In this document: one piece after another, positions 11,020 through 23,938 of the stretch
How the letters are laid out: each line of letters begins with the position of its first letter
Numbering within the stretch: the first letter of the stretch is position 1
NCBI GenBank assembly: GCA_043228905.1
Contig: JBHGNT010000001.1
Location: 12,090,001 to 12,154,000 of the forward strand
Source of the DNA: Azolla caroliniana
Taxonomy: Eukaryota > Polypodiophyta
Direction of reading: 5' to 3'
DNA: 64,000 nt
Program-made: the position numbers and the translations under genes
The notes under the pieces: generated by a model
The model's input: only the letters and a program-made list of their open reading frames with translations
What the model was told of the DNA's origin: nothing
The model's database searches: none

Positions 11020-14000
11020 TTTCATTATGGAATAATGAAATCAACAAATACTTTGATTTCAGTTCAATTGTTCAATTCACCTATGGATGGATCCATAGAC
11101 TGATTGATTATATGAACAGAATGATTCATCAATATGTAAATTGATTGATCGATGGATCAGTTGGTTGGTTGATTCATCAATGATAAATTTGATTATATTG
11201 ATGGGTTGATTGTTGACATCGATCATTATTGTATTTGATTATTTCCATGGATTGATTGATTGACCAATTCATGGATGTATGGAATGAATCGATGCGTTGA
11301 TTGAATGCATTGATGAAAGAATAAACTTGTCTATGTGAATTCTTGATTATCGAAAGGAATAAGAACAAAGAAAATCAAGACCATTGACCTTGTACCCATG
11401 ATTAACGTAGTCCTCTACAACATAGCTTGATGAAAGATCTAATTTTGTCATAACGTACATAGCTCATCAAATTTGGGGAGCTTTTACAATCTGTCTGATT
11501 TTCTTCTTCACTTTCTCTAGTTTTGCATTCATTCATTCAATATGCACTCCTTCCAAAATCTGTGTCAAATTTTACCTCAAGGAATTGTTTTATTTACGTT
11601 ATTGATTTTACTTCAGAATTGTGTTTCTTGACCTCGGAGACTTAGATTTCTTCCACGTATTTTTTTTTTACCGCAGATCTTGTTTCTTCACCTGGAGATG
11701 AATCTTTCTTCACTTCTGTGTGACCGACCTTTTATTTTTAATCATTGCTTTGATGAATGTACCATTAACAATTTTTATCACACTAGGGTGGGTGTGAATG
11801 AGGGCTAATTATTTTGTTAACGCTCACAACATGGCGAGAGAAGCACTTGGTCCCCTAAAAGTTAAAACCCTAATTCTCAAATTATTGGAAATGTTGGGAC
11901 TTACAGAGATTATGAACCATAAATTTCAGACATATATATATAATATATATATCAATATATATCTTGCTCCTTAAATTTGAAACTGTTTTCAGTTACTTTT
12001 CTTTAACGGTCATTGAGCATAGTCTTGCTCATTAAATCTGAACCATGTTTTAAAGGTTATCTAGCTATCGTGCATAACTATGAGCGCTCAATGGTAGTTG
12101 GTTCATTAATATATGGTAAAACCCATTTATAGCAGCTAGCTAACTCTTTGGAAGTTAAAACCTGGCAATGCCATAAATCACTGACTTAGTGTGTACTATA
12201 AATGGTAGACACATACAACCATTCCACCCACTATTATTTTTGCAAGATTTTCCTCCCACTCTCCATATTTGAACTTGCTATCTTCTTTACTATGTTTCGG
12301 AGAGAGAAATTTTTTTGTTTCATGGTAAAGGTACCAATTGATATTTAGCAAGATCTTTTAAACCTACCAATAAATAAAGTACATACATACTTCCATATTA
12401 GCCATCCCAAGAGGAGCTTGTCAATTTTCTTCTCTAAATGCGAGCCTTACTTCTTCATGCACTCATATGCAATGGATACTCTAGCTTGCCAACTTCATCA
12501 TTGCATATTGCTTGCTAAATTCACTATGGCTTGCCAAGAACTTAATTAACTAAAATGTCAAAATCATTTAATACAAATCAACATACTTCATTTAATAAGA
12601 ATCATTGAGGACAAGACAAACTCCAAATACTTAAAAGTTAGGACTACAAATACATTGAGAGGGAGACGTGAAGGAAAGAGCTATAGCCTAGGGGTTCAAG
12701 TGAAAGAATCAGTAAAGGCACAAAAAGTGGGTTTTATAAGTTTTTACAATGCTTACTGCCTTTTCACACTATGGTGAGGCAAAACCTTTCTTTTTTATCT
12801 TCATTACATTTTCCCCTATTGCCCTCTTTTCCTAGCACGTACATATGTCGTATTAGTATAGTGTCAATGCAATTGCAATCAGGAGCGTGCGACATGAAGA
12901 TATGACAGGTACTTAACACGTTGTTACACAAGTCTGGAGAAGGTTCAAGAATCTAGAGTAGCTTCATTGGTTTGAGGATTGATATGATTGTGGATCTCGA
13001 AGAGAATTTCCTAGATCTCCTTAGTTTGTGGCTCAATGTTATCATGGATGTATAGGTAAATCTCTCTATTCTTTCACACATACATACCTATACCGTAGCA
13101 CACACAATATGCCCACACACACATGCATAGAATTAACTTATGTTTGCTACGAATCTATGTTCGTTGCATGTGTGTTGTGTCAGCAAAGCCATTCTTGAAG
13201 AATTAGCTCGCCCCATCAATGAGATCCGCCAATGTTTTAGTTGAGACTCTAGAAATCATCCTTACATAGAAAACGTCCACCTCCACTTCATGTCATGAAA
13301 GAAGGAAAAAGTTGAAAAGAAGAAGAAGAAATCATTGCCCGCAATGAATATGCGAATAGGTTGCACTTGCTTGATAGAGAAGCTTCATTGAAGCAACTTG
13401 TCAAGTTAAATGTATAAGATACACCATTTCTTTGTTAGAAAGGATATGGGAGGTATATCGATAACAATTTGGAGAATATTCCTGATGAAGGGTAGTCTAA
13501 CAATTTCCTTTCCCCCCATCCACCCCAATATCCTAACCCTCCATCCCATCGCCACAAGCCCTTCCCTATTTCCCCCAACCTCCCATTCTAGAAAACCCTT
13601 CTTACTATACTTGAATTGGAATGCACAATTCAACATCAATCTTAACCTTGTCCATTCATGCGTAACCCTAACTGACACCTTCGCTTTGGTTTCCATCATT
13701 GCCACCATCTACCCAGCCTTGATCTTATACTCCCCCTTTTCCTCCGCATTCTCCCCCATTGACTCCATTGTTTCTGTTGAAGATTTCCAAGTTGATCCTG
13801 AGGCAAACTTTTGACCCTACAAAGCACTTAGGAGTCTATACCCATTAGGCTATGAGGATGTTAAGCACTTATTGTACAATAACTCCTACACATATCCATC
13901 ACATAAGCAAAGACATTAGTAACCAATGAGACAATGATTAAACCATGGGAAAATGGAAGCATCACCTAGCTATGTTTATAGGTGTTATGCAAACATAATG

Positions 14001-15659
14001 TAGGTGATTATAGGTCACTAATATTTATGTAAGTGAAGGGTATGTTCACTAATGTTAGAAATGGACTAATGTGATTAGATAGAAGGAATGAGAAGTGCAT
14101 GCACTATCATGACAAACAATGAATGGAGAGTCTTTTAGTAAGGCACATCCATTCCAGGGGCTTAGGAAGAGGTATAAATATGAGGCCTAGGTACCCTCAT
14201 AAAAATTCATTACATCAAAAGGCTGCCATCTTAAGACACCTGTGACACGGGCTAGGATTTCGTCACTATGATCGTGTTATCTCTTCCAATGTATTAGTCA
14301 TCTTAATATTCTTCGGTATGGGATGTTAGTGGTAGGTTGGATATGTCTTGATCATAACTCCGGAGTGGTCGTGTAGACTAGGTTCTTCTATCCAATCTAT
14401 TTACCTTTATTTTACTTTAATTTGGTCTATTGTTTAGTACTAGACTTATAGCTTTAGAATGTTTTCAATTTAAAATAGCTTACTATGTAGGCATTTTTGT
14501 TTTGTTACTTAATCTAGGTTAACCCATGACATCAAACAACGCCAATAAATGTTCTTCCCCAAAATGAGAATTGTTTATTTTCAACTCATATGTTTACCTT
14601 GATCAACTTCAAATGTTTTTTGGTGGTGAGTGTGGTACTACAACATCTACTATTTGTGTCAAAAATTCAAGAATGTAGGTTAACGATATTGTTCATAAAT
14701 TCTAGTTACCCTATCAACCATATATATCATGATTCAGGACCACAAGTTTAAACATTGAGAAATTTAAATGGGTATCAAATCTAAAATAACATTACAAAGA
14801 AGAATTCATTTTGTATTAATAGTTTTGGAATACTTATTTACATATTTACACAAAACATGAGGTTTTGTTCAATGGTGGTGCAATACTCCAACAAATTTTA
14901 GTATTCTCAAAATCCCAAAAATGACGGCTGTTATATGAAATCATCTCTTCTCTATCCGCCACACATATTAGTATGAAGATCATTTGAATGATTAGCATTC
15001 AATTGAAGCAAAGAATGCTCAATTTTTGGTATTCTCTTTACTTGCAAATGCGATATTTTTATATGTTTGATTGCACACGCCTTTGAACTCCATCCCAAAA
15101 TGTGTTGGTAGGGATTCAAACACCTCACACATCATACTACGACAACATTTTATAAGATCCGAAAGATATTGTGATGAGAAAAACAACATTTCTCATGTCA
15201 GTATTCTTAATATGTTGGGCCACCAACGATCAACTATGACAACCAATGTGAAATTCTACACGTAAAATTATTTAAGAAATAGAGTAAAAACCTACTTTTT
15301 TAAAGGTAGGATTTCTCACAGAATCTAATAAATATATTCAAATTCTTTTTCTATGTGCATAGATTATTCGTGCATAATGAATGTTCTGCAACTTGTTACT
15401 CATTATGAGTATGTACTTATGGTAGTATTGCAATTGCAGACATTTTATTGTAAACATTAACCATTAGAAAGATATTGTATTTTTATTTAAACCAACTTAT
15501 TCTTGAACCACATTGAAGATATAGATAAACGCATATTTAAGTTTTCACTCAAAAGTTCAAGATAAGAAAGTTATAAAAACCTCAATGAAGAAAGATCAAC
15601 ACTTCCGATTAATCAAGTCGCAAAGCTAATACTGATTAAATCTTAAGATTTAACACAAT
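11020..15659. other. Intergenic stretch downstream of the desaturase
   Basis: 11031-11340 is the probable 3' UTR (AATAA just after the stop) followed by degenerate TGAT/GATTGAT simple repeat. Short AT microsatellite lies near 11930-11960. A C-rich segment with overlapping 134- and 100-codon frames on opposite strands (13410-13814) resembles nothing known. A TATA-like GTATAAATATG near 14171 is followed by transcript-like sequence, possibly an old LTR. No gene could be supported. Confidence 0.55.
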
Positions 15660-15704
<45 letters not shown>

Positions 15705-16203
15705 CTCAGTTGGTAAGGTTGCCCAATGGAGACCAGGTGGTCATGGGTTCAACCCCTACATTCCACAGTGGCATCTAGTGAGTGAATTAAGAGATATGTA
15801 TGCAATATATAATAGAGAGGTGAGTAAAATTGGGTTTCAAACCCAAGACATAGTGCCTTCTAGTGTAACAACGTACCAATAGGGTAAGCTAATTACGATA
15901 AAAAGAGAGCCACAGTGGCATCTAGTGAGTGAATTAAGAGATATGTATGCAATATATAATAGAGAGGTGAGTAAAATTGGGTTTCAAACCCAAGACATAG
16001 TGCCTTCTAGTGTAACAACGTACCAATAGGGTAAGCTAATTACGATAAAAAGAGAGCCACAGTGGCATCTAATGAGTGAATTAAGAGATATGTATGCAAT
16101 ATATAATAGAGAGGTGAGTAAAATTGGGTTTCAAACCCAAGACATAGTGCCTTCTAGTGTAACAACGTACCAATAGGGTAAGCTAATTACGATAAAAAGA
16201 GAG
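15660..16203 (+). mobile_element. tRNA-derived SINE-like element, (GA)n flanked
   Basis: After a (GA)n run, GTAGCTCAGTTGGTAAGG (15701-15718) matches a pol III A box. GGGTTCAACCCC (15745-15756) matches a B box at the spacing seen in tRNAs. The sequence ends in TAAGCTAATTACGATAA followed by (GA)n and (GT)n. A related copy with the same head (CAATTGGTAAGGTTG) and tail lies in ZIP intron 2. No acceptor stem or cloverleaf is evident, so this is a SINE and not a tRNA gene. Confidence 0.6.
15763..16203 (+). repeat. Three tandem copies of a 147-bp SINE body
   Basis: Units start with CCACAGTGGCATCTA at 15763, 15910 and 16057 and are almost identical. Each contains the short palindrome TTGGGTTTCAAACCCAA. 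The near identity points to recent unequal exchange or replication slippage. Confidence 0.9.
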
Positions 16204-16394
16204 AGAGTGTGTGTGTGTGTGTGTGTGAGTGAGAGGGGAGAGATGCTCTAGAGTAGAGTAAAAAATGAAGAACTTTTTGATAAATGTCAAGAAATGAGTT
16301 TTATACTTTTCTTACTAAAGATATTTCGCCCTCAGGTCCTTCCCACTTGTCTCGGGCACGAGGTTCTTACTCTTTAGAATCCAATGAATGTAAC

Positions 16395-16395
<1 letters not shown>

Positions 16396-16447
<52 letters not shown>
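16396..16447. repeat. (CT)n microsatellite
   Basis: About 26 uninterrupted CT dinucleotides. Confidence 0.95.
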
Positions 16448-16451
<4 letters not shown>

Positions 16452-17399
16452 TTAAGAAGAATGTTCTTTAGCTGAGCCTCCCCCCCCCTTCTTTTATTAG
16501 TTAGTGATTGCACATTGATTTAGATTTAAGTTATTTTATAGATTATCATTATATTTTTCATACAACATTTTGCGGATACAACATGCATGTGGTGTATATT
16601 GTATCTCTCTCTCCTCTCTCAAACATTCACGTCTATTTGCAACCAAATAGTAAAACACATACTAATAGCACACACATATTATTCTTCATCTCCTATATAT
16701 TTGATTCTCACAATATCTTTCCAACTATTTGTAGCATGACAATGTGCTTCAAGATGCCATGGCCAAGATTGAACATGGCATCATGACAAATTCTAGCACT
16801 TGCACCATGTCAACCTTCTCTGTGCCACACCACTAACCTTTATAAGCTACTGGCTCAATACCTCAATGAGGATAACCAATGCTACAAGTTGGTCCTTGGC
16901 GAACCATTTTTCTTAAGCACCTTGCACATCACACCCACAATATCCACTAACCTCACCTCACCTCACCAATCATGTTAACATCCTTACATGTTATTATACC
17001 TTTTCATTGCAATCTATCTTGCATCCTATGTATGTCTCTTCACTACCACACCATCAAATTCTGACATCAAGTCTCATACATCATGAAATTCACATGGTCC
17101 TCCTAGAATTCCATATCATCCACTCCATTACCACTCCAACTATCAGCAAGCTAAGTAGTGCACCAATCTTGTGCACACATTAGGCCCAAGGTTGGGGATT
17201 TTAAGTACTTTCCAAATGTTGCCAAATGTTAGCGCCATCAACAAATTCTCTAAGAAGTATAAACTTCTTTGACTATGTAATGTAAAAATGCCCTAGAGCA
17301 CATACATATACATATGTTATAAGGGAAAGTGTCAAAGTAACTTGTGTGATTGTTATGATTCTTAGATACATTAGACTTAATCAATATTTTTTTCAAATA
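16448..17399. other. Intergenic stretch, nothing recognised
   Basis: AT-rich with only short frames; no domain or repeat structure could be identified. Confidence 0.5.
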
Positions 17400-17700
17400 T
17401 ATGGATTTGGTGATGGTGATTTCATTGCTATGTTTGATGTTGATGACATGTTGACAATAGAACCTAACAAAGATTGTAGTGAAAGACACGAAGGCACAAT
17501 TGGCTAAGGATTTTGAAATGAAGGACTTGGGCTAGCATATGAGACTCTAGACTAGAGAGGGATGATAGAAGAAAAGAAGCCTAAAAAACTAGATTGGGAA
17601 AGATGAGGATAGTCTTAAACAAGTGACTACGAAAAAGGACCTATTGCAAGGGAAGCATGAGCCAAATGTAAACATGTATGCTACGTATTACTAAACATTC
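17400..17700 (+). pseudogene. Relic of a Copia reverse transcriptase
   Basis: Translation near 17425-17540 gives DVDDML, then after frame changes AQLAKDF and EMKDLG. These correspond to the YVDDM catalytic loop and the following K..L...F.MKDLG motif of Copia reverse transcriptase. Downstream coding resemblance fades quickly. The piece is short and full of stops, older than the other Copia copies here. Confidence 0.6.
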
Positions 17701-17839
17701 TACATCATAGGCAACTGGATATAGTTATTATGGAGACGTTTTAGGCTTATCAAGACTTTCAGAAAATGATGTAAGAGTTTCCCAATGTGGGATAGAGAGA
17801 TATCGTTTTAATGTCTACGGGATACCCCTTACAATTTAT

Positions 17840-17932
17840 GAGAGGAGGCCTAGACCATGACGAGAATTGAACTTGGGTTCTCTCAAAAGTTATGACTTTG
17901 ATGGTATGGTGTAAACCACTTAGTCATGCCAA
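17840..17932 (-). mobile_element. tRNA-like SINE head (tentative)
   Basis: On the minus strand, GGCATGACTAAGTGGTT resembles an A box. About 40 bp later, AAGTTCAATTCTC resembles a B box. The remainder of an element could not be delimited, and no target duplication was seen. Confidence 0.35.
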
Positions 17933-18677
17933 AGAAGGGACTAGAATGTACAATGTGCATAAAGGAGCTGAAATTCGTCTTGCATTATTCAATTTTGCCT
18001 AGCACCTCACTAACAATTGTTCTATCACACTTTCAAGCAACATGTGAGTTCCCCTTGACTCATTGTGCTATTGGATCATACGTCCCCACATGACTTTCGA
18101 TAACACTCTACAAAGTGATGGAACAATTTAGTTGGTCGAGCACTAATCTTGACATTTTACAGCGAGTCACCGTTACAAGAGCAAAAGAAGAATGGAAGGA
18201 TGCAAAAGGTGCACCATGGTAGGATGATCGAATGGTCGTATCTCTCCTTAATTGCACCATCTTGTGAACCAAGACTTATATGTATATACATTATATGTAG
18301 ATTATGCATACATACATGATGCATATGTATATATATTTGTCACTAATAAATTGGAGTTTCCAAAAAATACAATTTATTATTACATAAGATCAACATGATG
18401 TCGACATGATAGAGCACACGTGTGGCCGTACTATTAAATAATGATTTATGAAGTAAAAGGAAACATGAGAGCTTAAATGAAAAACCAAGTACAATTACAC
18501 ACATTATTCCATACTAAATAAATAGTATGTGATAGCGTCACAATTTCCTTTTCTTCCTTCCTTCCTTTCTCTAGATTATTGTGAAGCTTCTTCTTTGTCA
18601 TCAACATCCATCTTCATGGCAAGACCTTAAAAAGACAGTCTACAACAATCTATATTATTCTAACACATCAAGCCCAT
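17933..18677 (+). promoter_or_regulatory. Upstream region of the ZIP gene
   Basis: No gene is seen. AT-rich sequence with a CTTCCTTCCTTCCTTT tract at about 18553-18570 precedes the ATG at 18678; this is the likely promoter and leader. No distinct motif could be assigned. Confidence 0.4.
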
Positions 18678-21043
18678 ATGGATTGCTCTGTAGAAGCTCT
18701 TTCCACTCTCATTGGTTGTGGAGACGAGCGGGCCGCGCTACAACTCAAGTTCGTTGCGATCGCAACAATCTTGGTTGCATGTGTCCTCGGGGTCTCGATG
18801 CCGATATTGGGTCGCTTCCTCACCTTCTTCCACCCCCAATCCGACCTCTTCTTTGTAGTAAAGGCGTTTGCGGCAGGTGTCATCCTAGCTACCGCGTTTG
18901 TGCACATGCTTCCCACTTCATTTGAGGCGCTCGGCAATCCTTGCTTGGCACAAAACCCTTGGGGAAAATTTCCTTTTGCGGGGTTCGTCTCGATGGTAGC
19001 TACACTTTGCACACTTTGCATTGATTTTTGGGCTACCACATACTACGAGAAGAAGCATCTTGTGGTCATCCATGCTGGTCCTTCTACTTCTATTACCTCC
19101 ATATGTACTAGTGTGCAAGAGTTTCCTTATGATGATGATAATTATAATTCTAAAGGGAAAAGGCAAGAGATTTCGCATCATGGTAGTGTTAAGCCTATTG
19201 CACTAGACAATAAGGAGAAGCTTTCTCGTGATAGTATTAATATTGCGCTACGCACTAATGTAGTTAGTGGTCATCATGCATGTTGTAGTGTAGATAATAA
19301 AAGTAATGTCAATATTCGTGATGAGAATGATGCGTCCTTGTATAATGTTGAGCATGCCAAGCTGGATAATGTTGTCAAGAATGCGGATCCAATATATCCG
19401 ATTGATGATCATAGCCTCATCAATTCCGAACTTACCACAAATGTTATCGACTACCATTCACACGCAATCAATGACTCGCGTGTTGCCACCCAATCTCAAA
19501 TTCGACAACGAGTTATATCACAGGTACTATTTTTCGATTAGGTATCAATTGCCCTTTGTTTTCCATTTTTATTGGTACATGATCTCATAGCATATCGGTT
19601 AACTTCATCAACTCATGCATTGATAATTGTGAAAAACTATGTTGCGCGGTTTACATTCTATGTTAAGAAGCCATTGAAACCCTACAATGCCTCGATCAGA
19701 ACACATGAATGATGATGACAAAAAACAAAGCATCAATGAAATGTTTCATATGCATCCCCTTTTTCTTGATGCAAAATGAACTATAATGCCTTTATGAAAC
19801 AATTCATATATATTACCGAGTGAAAACCAACCTCGGTTTCTAAAGGGTTGATGACAAATAAGACATGGAAGTGGGAATCCTCCAAATATATCGTGGTCAA
19901 TTTTATTCTCGCCAAAAGTTTCCTTTTGCCAACCCCTTATTATTGTAGAATCGAAGTAGCATCATGTGCTTGCACTATTGATTTGATTTTTACTTTGTGT
20001 TTGATTGAAAAAATGTTGACCCTCTTCTCTAATATATTTACATAGAAATTAGCTCCAATGTTGTGATTAAAATATCATATTTTCAAAGTATAATAGTTCC
20101 AATTTCCAAATGTTATTTTATCAAGCATTAGCTTATTTTGATATGTTAGGTTTATAAGAACTACATTGTTAGTTAAACTATTTCCATAGTTAATGCGGTT
20201 AACATGCTATTTGATTTCTTTTCCTTTCATAGAGAGCAACTTAAGATCATACTCACCTAACATTGTGTGATAGGTTCTAGAGCTTGGAATAGTTTCTCAC
20301 TCAATCATCATTGGTATTTCCCTTGGTACCACAAAGAGCCCATGCATTGTGAGGCCGTTGCTAGCAGCACTCACCTTTCATCAGTTCTTTGAAGGTGTAG
20401 CACTTGGTGGATGCATAGCTCAGGTAAAAGCATGTCACCAATGTATATTATTAACATCCGCAAGAGACCATATACATTATATGGAACCTCTCTTAATTTT
20501 ATGACTTTGAAAATAGGAACAAATGTTGAGAGTTTATTTTGTGGTCTGCATATTCATGTGCATTTATTTTTCTAGCATGTATATATGTAGTGTACATTGT
20601 ATATTGCATGTATATGTATACCACATACATACATATGTATGTATGTATTTATATGTGCACACCAATAAGATGTGACTTGTCAAAGCCAACACATAGTTTT
20701 TGGAAAAAAAAGCCAACACATATATACACACACATATTTTTGTATATGTTCAAACATATATTAAAACAAAATGTATATGTGATACCTAAACATTAACATG
20801 TATATGTATGTATATGTGTGTGTGTGTGAGAGAGAGCAATTGGTAAGGTTGCCGTAGTGGTAGTAGTGTAAACAACTTACCACTAGAGTAAGCTAATTAG
20901 GATGAGAGAGAGAGAGAGAGAGCATAGTGGTAGTAGTGTAAACAACTTACCACTAGAGTAAGCTAATTAGGATGAGAGAGAGAGAGAGAGAGAGCATAGT
21001 GGTAGTAGTGTAAACAACTTACCACTAGAGTAAGCTAATTAGG

Positions 21044-21086
<43 letters not shown>

Positions 21087-21772
21087 TGTGTGTGCATATT
21101 TCTATGTATTCTACACACATGTAGAGAGAGAAAGCTCAATAACTACGCATGTTTCTATGTATACATGTGTGTATGTCTCTATGTATGTTACATGACAATA
21201 ATGCATACATACCATTTTGTTTTACGTCAAAAACAATTCCCAAATACCAACACTATGTTTACCAATACTTTGGGTGCCTTTTATGTTGTCACAAACTCTT
21301 ATCACTAGTAATGCCAAACCCTCCAACATTCCTTGTGTCTTATACATGTATATATACAAATATACAAATATACAAATATATATGTGTTTGTGGTGTTCAT
21401 GCATTTACATATATTTTAATAAAGAATTTGTGAATGAGCCTTGAGCATGAGGACGTGTTTTTGCAGGCTGGTTATCATAGATTAACATCAGTTTTAATGG
21501 CCTTCTTCTTCTCAGTGACGACGCCTTTAGGTATAGGCATTGGAATTGGGATATCTTCAAGTTACAATGAGAATAGCCCAACAGCTCTTATTGTGGAGGG
21601 ATTGTTTGACTCCATTTCAGCAGGGATTTTGGTTTACATGTCTTTGGTGGATCTTATTGCCACAGACTTTCTTAGCAATAGGCTTGAAAGCAACCTACAT
21701 CTACAACTATACTCATTCATTGCTCTCTTTGTTGGTGCCGGTTTTATGTCAGTAATAGCATATTGGGCTTGA
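18678..21772 (+). CDS. ZIP-family zinc/iron transporter
   Basis: Three exons, 18678-19523, 20274-20423 and 21467-21772, join in frame with GT-AG introns to give 433 residues. ZIP proteins move Zn, Fe or similar divalent metals into the cytoplasm through eight membrane helices. Visible helices include [17 protein letters not shown] (TM2) and [11 protein letters not shown] (TM4). TM5 holds [13 protein letters not shown], with the metal-site His/Glu, and TM7 holds [21 protein letters not shown], both hallmarks of the plant IRT/ZIP branch. The cytoplasmic loop between TM3 and TM4 is long (about residues 120-280) and not strongly His-rich. It contains HH and CC pairs that could bind metal. Length is somewhat above the usual 340-380 because of this loop. 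Intron 2 carries SINE-derived tandem repeats. Metal specificity cannot be told. Confidence 0.93.
20828..21080 (+). repeat. SINE-derived tandem repeat within ZIP intron 2
   Basis: Three units of about 73 bp, each with TAGTGGTAGTAGTGTAAACA and TAAGCTAATTAGGAT separated by (GA)n, begin at about 20850, 20923 and 20996. Head and tail match the SINE-like element at 15660-16203. The array is intronic and does not touch the splice sites. Confidence 0.8.
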
Positions 21773-22760
21773 TCATCTGCCTCTTGATGTTAACGTTGAA
21801 TGAAATAAGTTCTTTGAGATTGTATTGCACCAATTCCCAACAACATAAAAAATATAGAACCATGGGAATTGATCTATTGTCTTTGTCAAGTGGAATATTC
21901 AAAATCATTATTTTATTTAAGCTCTTTGAATGGAGATTGTGTATAATGTGTGAGGATGGCTATCAAGATCCCGAAATTCAAAATGTAATTCTATTATCTA
22001 CGTAAGGACTAGATTTACATGTTCTGAATTTATTGCAACCTCAATATATAGTTATATTCAATCTTCATAAGCCAACAAACCTTAAATAATTTGATCAAAT
22101 GTTAAAAGAAAAGTCATGGATACACATGGCAATAGGAACAAAAGGCTAATGTCCTTAGACATAGTTTATTAGCTATGCAAGAAGCTATATGTCCTTTAGT
22201 TGTTTGGCTTGTAAAGTTGTAATGTCATTGATTATTTATGATCTTAAGTAAGGACATAAATAAGTTTTGAGGACAAATAATATGATCCACTAAAAAAAGG
22301 GAAACAAAAATCTAGGTGGATTCCTTGCCCTTAGCTTAATCACTAAGGTAAAGTTGGTGGCGTGAGCCCTACATTCTTATTTTTTTCCCCTACTATCATT
22401 CTTGGCTATTGTCTGTTGCCTCTCCACTCACCTTGCTACCATCACTCTTTCCTTGCTCCTTCCTACTATTGTTCTTCTTTGTTGTGTGGTTTCCTCTACA
22501 CAAATGCCTCTATCGCTCCTTGGTCCTCCTCCTTGTAGTCCTCGTCTATTATGTGTTCACCTCTATACACACTAAACCAATTTGAATATCTTATTATTTG
22601 GTTAGTGAGGATTGCCTAATCAATACTATAGGATGGCCCATACAATTTATGACATTAAACTCCAATTTGGTCCCATAGAACTTTCTATAGTTCAAGAACC
22701 AATTACCACATGCATTCAAGCATAAACATATTTAGAGCGTAAAAATATATACATGTAAAT
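21773..22760. other. ZIP 3' region and intergenic stretch, nothing recognised
   Basis: The first hundred bases are probably 3' UTR; the remainder is AT-rich and shows no gene. Confidence 0.5.
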
Positions 22761-22895
22761 TTATATATATATCTATATATCTATATATATATCTATATAT
22801 CTATATATATATCTATATATCTATATATATATCTATATATCTATATATCTATATATATATCTATATATCTATATATCTATATATATATATATATA
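22761..22895. repeat. TATATC/TA microsatellite
   Basis: Alternating TATATATATC and TATATC units extend over about 135 bp. Confidence 0.95.
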
Positions 22896-23348
22896 GGCAA
22901 TCAAGCAAGAAGGGATCCTGTCACACTTCTCTTTCCCCTTTCTCCACAAAGGGTTGTTATGAGTGACCCTAGACGACCTCTAGTGTACCAAAGAGGACAC
23001 AATCCTTGAACTCAAATCTTGGAACAAAGAGATCGATCATTAGTTAGAGTCCACTAAAGACAAGCGCCCAAGGAGTGTGCATAGGTTCTTGATTTGAAAT
23101 GGCTTGCAAGCACACGTAATAATGTTGAAAGAGGAAATAGCTAAGGTTTGTGAACACTGGATTCGTACCACCACATTCGAATAAAATAAATAATTGCCAC
23201 AACCAATCCTGATTTCCTCGTCTACCCGAGGTGTGTGCAAAGGATGAGGCTCTTTACTCACTTCCAGGAGTTTGAAAAGGTTGTGGAGCTGGAAGAGATA
23301 GCCCAAAAGAAGACAATCTAAAGCACGATGCAACTTTTGTGGGTACGT
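22896..23348. other. Intergenic stretch, nothing recognised
   Basis: A 109-codon minus-strand frame (23369-23040) resembles no family known to me and may be chance. Confidence 0.45.
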
Positions 23349-23399
23349 TGTCATGATGTGGTGTGTCAAGTGTGAGAAAATGACGAAAAGTGAGGTTCC

Positions 23400-23938
23400 T
23401 GTTACCCCGTACGAGATGTACGGAGAGTCAGTGTGATGAGCAAGGGTCGAATGTTATCATGATGTTGTTGTGTATGTGTAGGGGACATAAATGTAATTAT
23501 GAGTCTATACGTATGTGAAAACATGCACACGTGTGTGCATGTGGATGGATACGAGGATGTGTGAGTGAGTGTCCAGTATGAATGCTCGAGGGGGCTTACA
23601 CCCCTATGTATCTACCCCCTCTTGTACTATTTAACCCCTTATGGGGAATGAATGAAATATGAATGAACATTTTCTCTCTAATCTCTCTCTCTTTGACACC
23701 TTTTCTCTTCTCTCTCTCTCTTTGACACCTTTTCTCTTCTCTCTCCCTCTCTCACGTTGAACCCCCTTGGGAGGGGGGTGGGGCCATTCTAGGCACCACC
23801 CCCCACCCCGCAATGCTTCTCTATATGATCTCTCTCACCATCATACTCTCCATCACCATGTCTATCTTCATTACCAATCATCATAGTTATCATTCATCAT
23901 CATCATCATCCTTAACCCTAACCCTAAAACCTACAACA
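23400..23938 (+). repeat. Left LTR of the non-coding element
   Basis: Starts TGTTACCCCGTACGAG and ends CCTACAACA. It contains a tandem repeat of a CTCTCTTTGACACCTTTTCT unit that is single in the right LTR, accounting for the 29-bp length difference. The LTRs otherwise differ at only a few bases. Confidence 0.9.

Noticed and set aside
13410-13814. 134-codon plus-strand and 100-codon minus-strand overlapping frames
   Set aside because: They are shadows of each other in a C-rich segment; there is no known motif, promoter or neighbour to support either.
15701-15775. A tRNA gene
   Set aside because: A and B boxes are present, but no acceptor stem or cloverleaf can be formed, and the sequence recurs as part of a repeat.
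23908-23930. Telomere-like CCCTAA motifs
   Set aside because: Only two imperfect units near the end of an LTR, repeated in the other LTR; not a telomeric tract.
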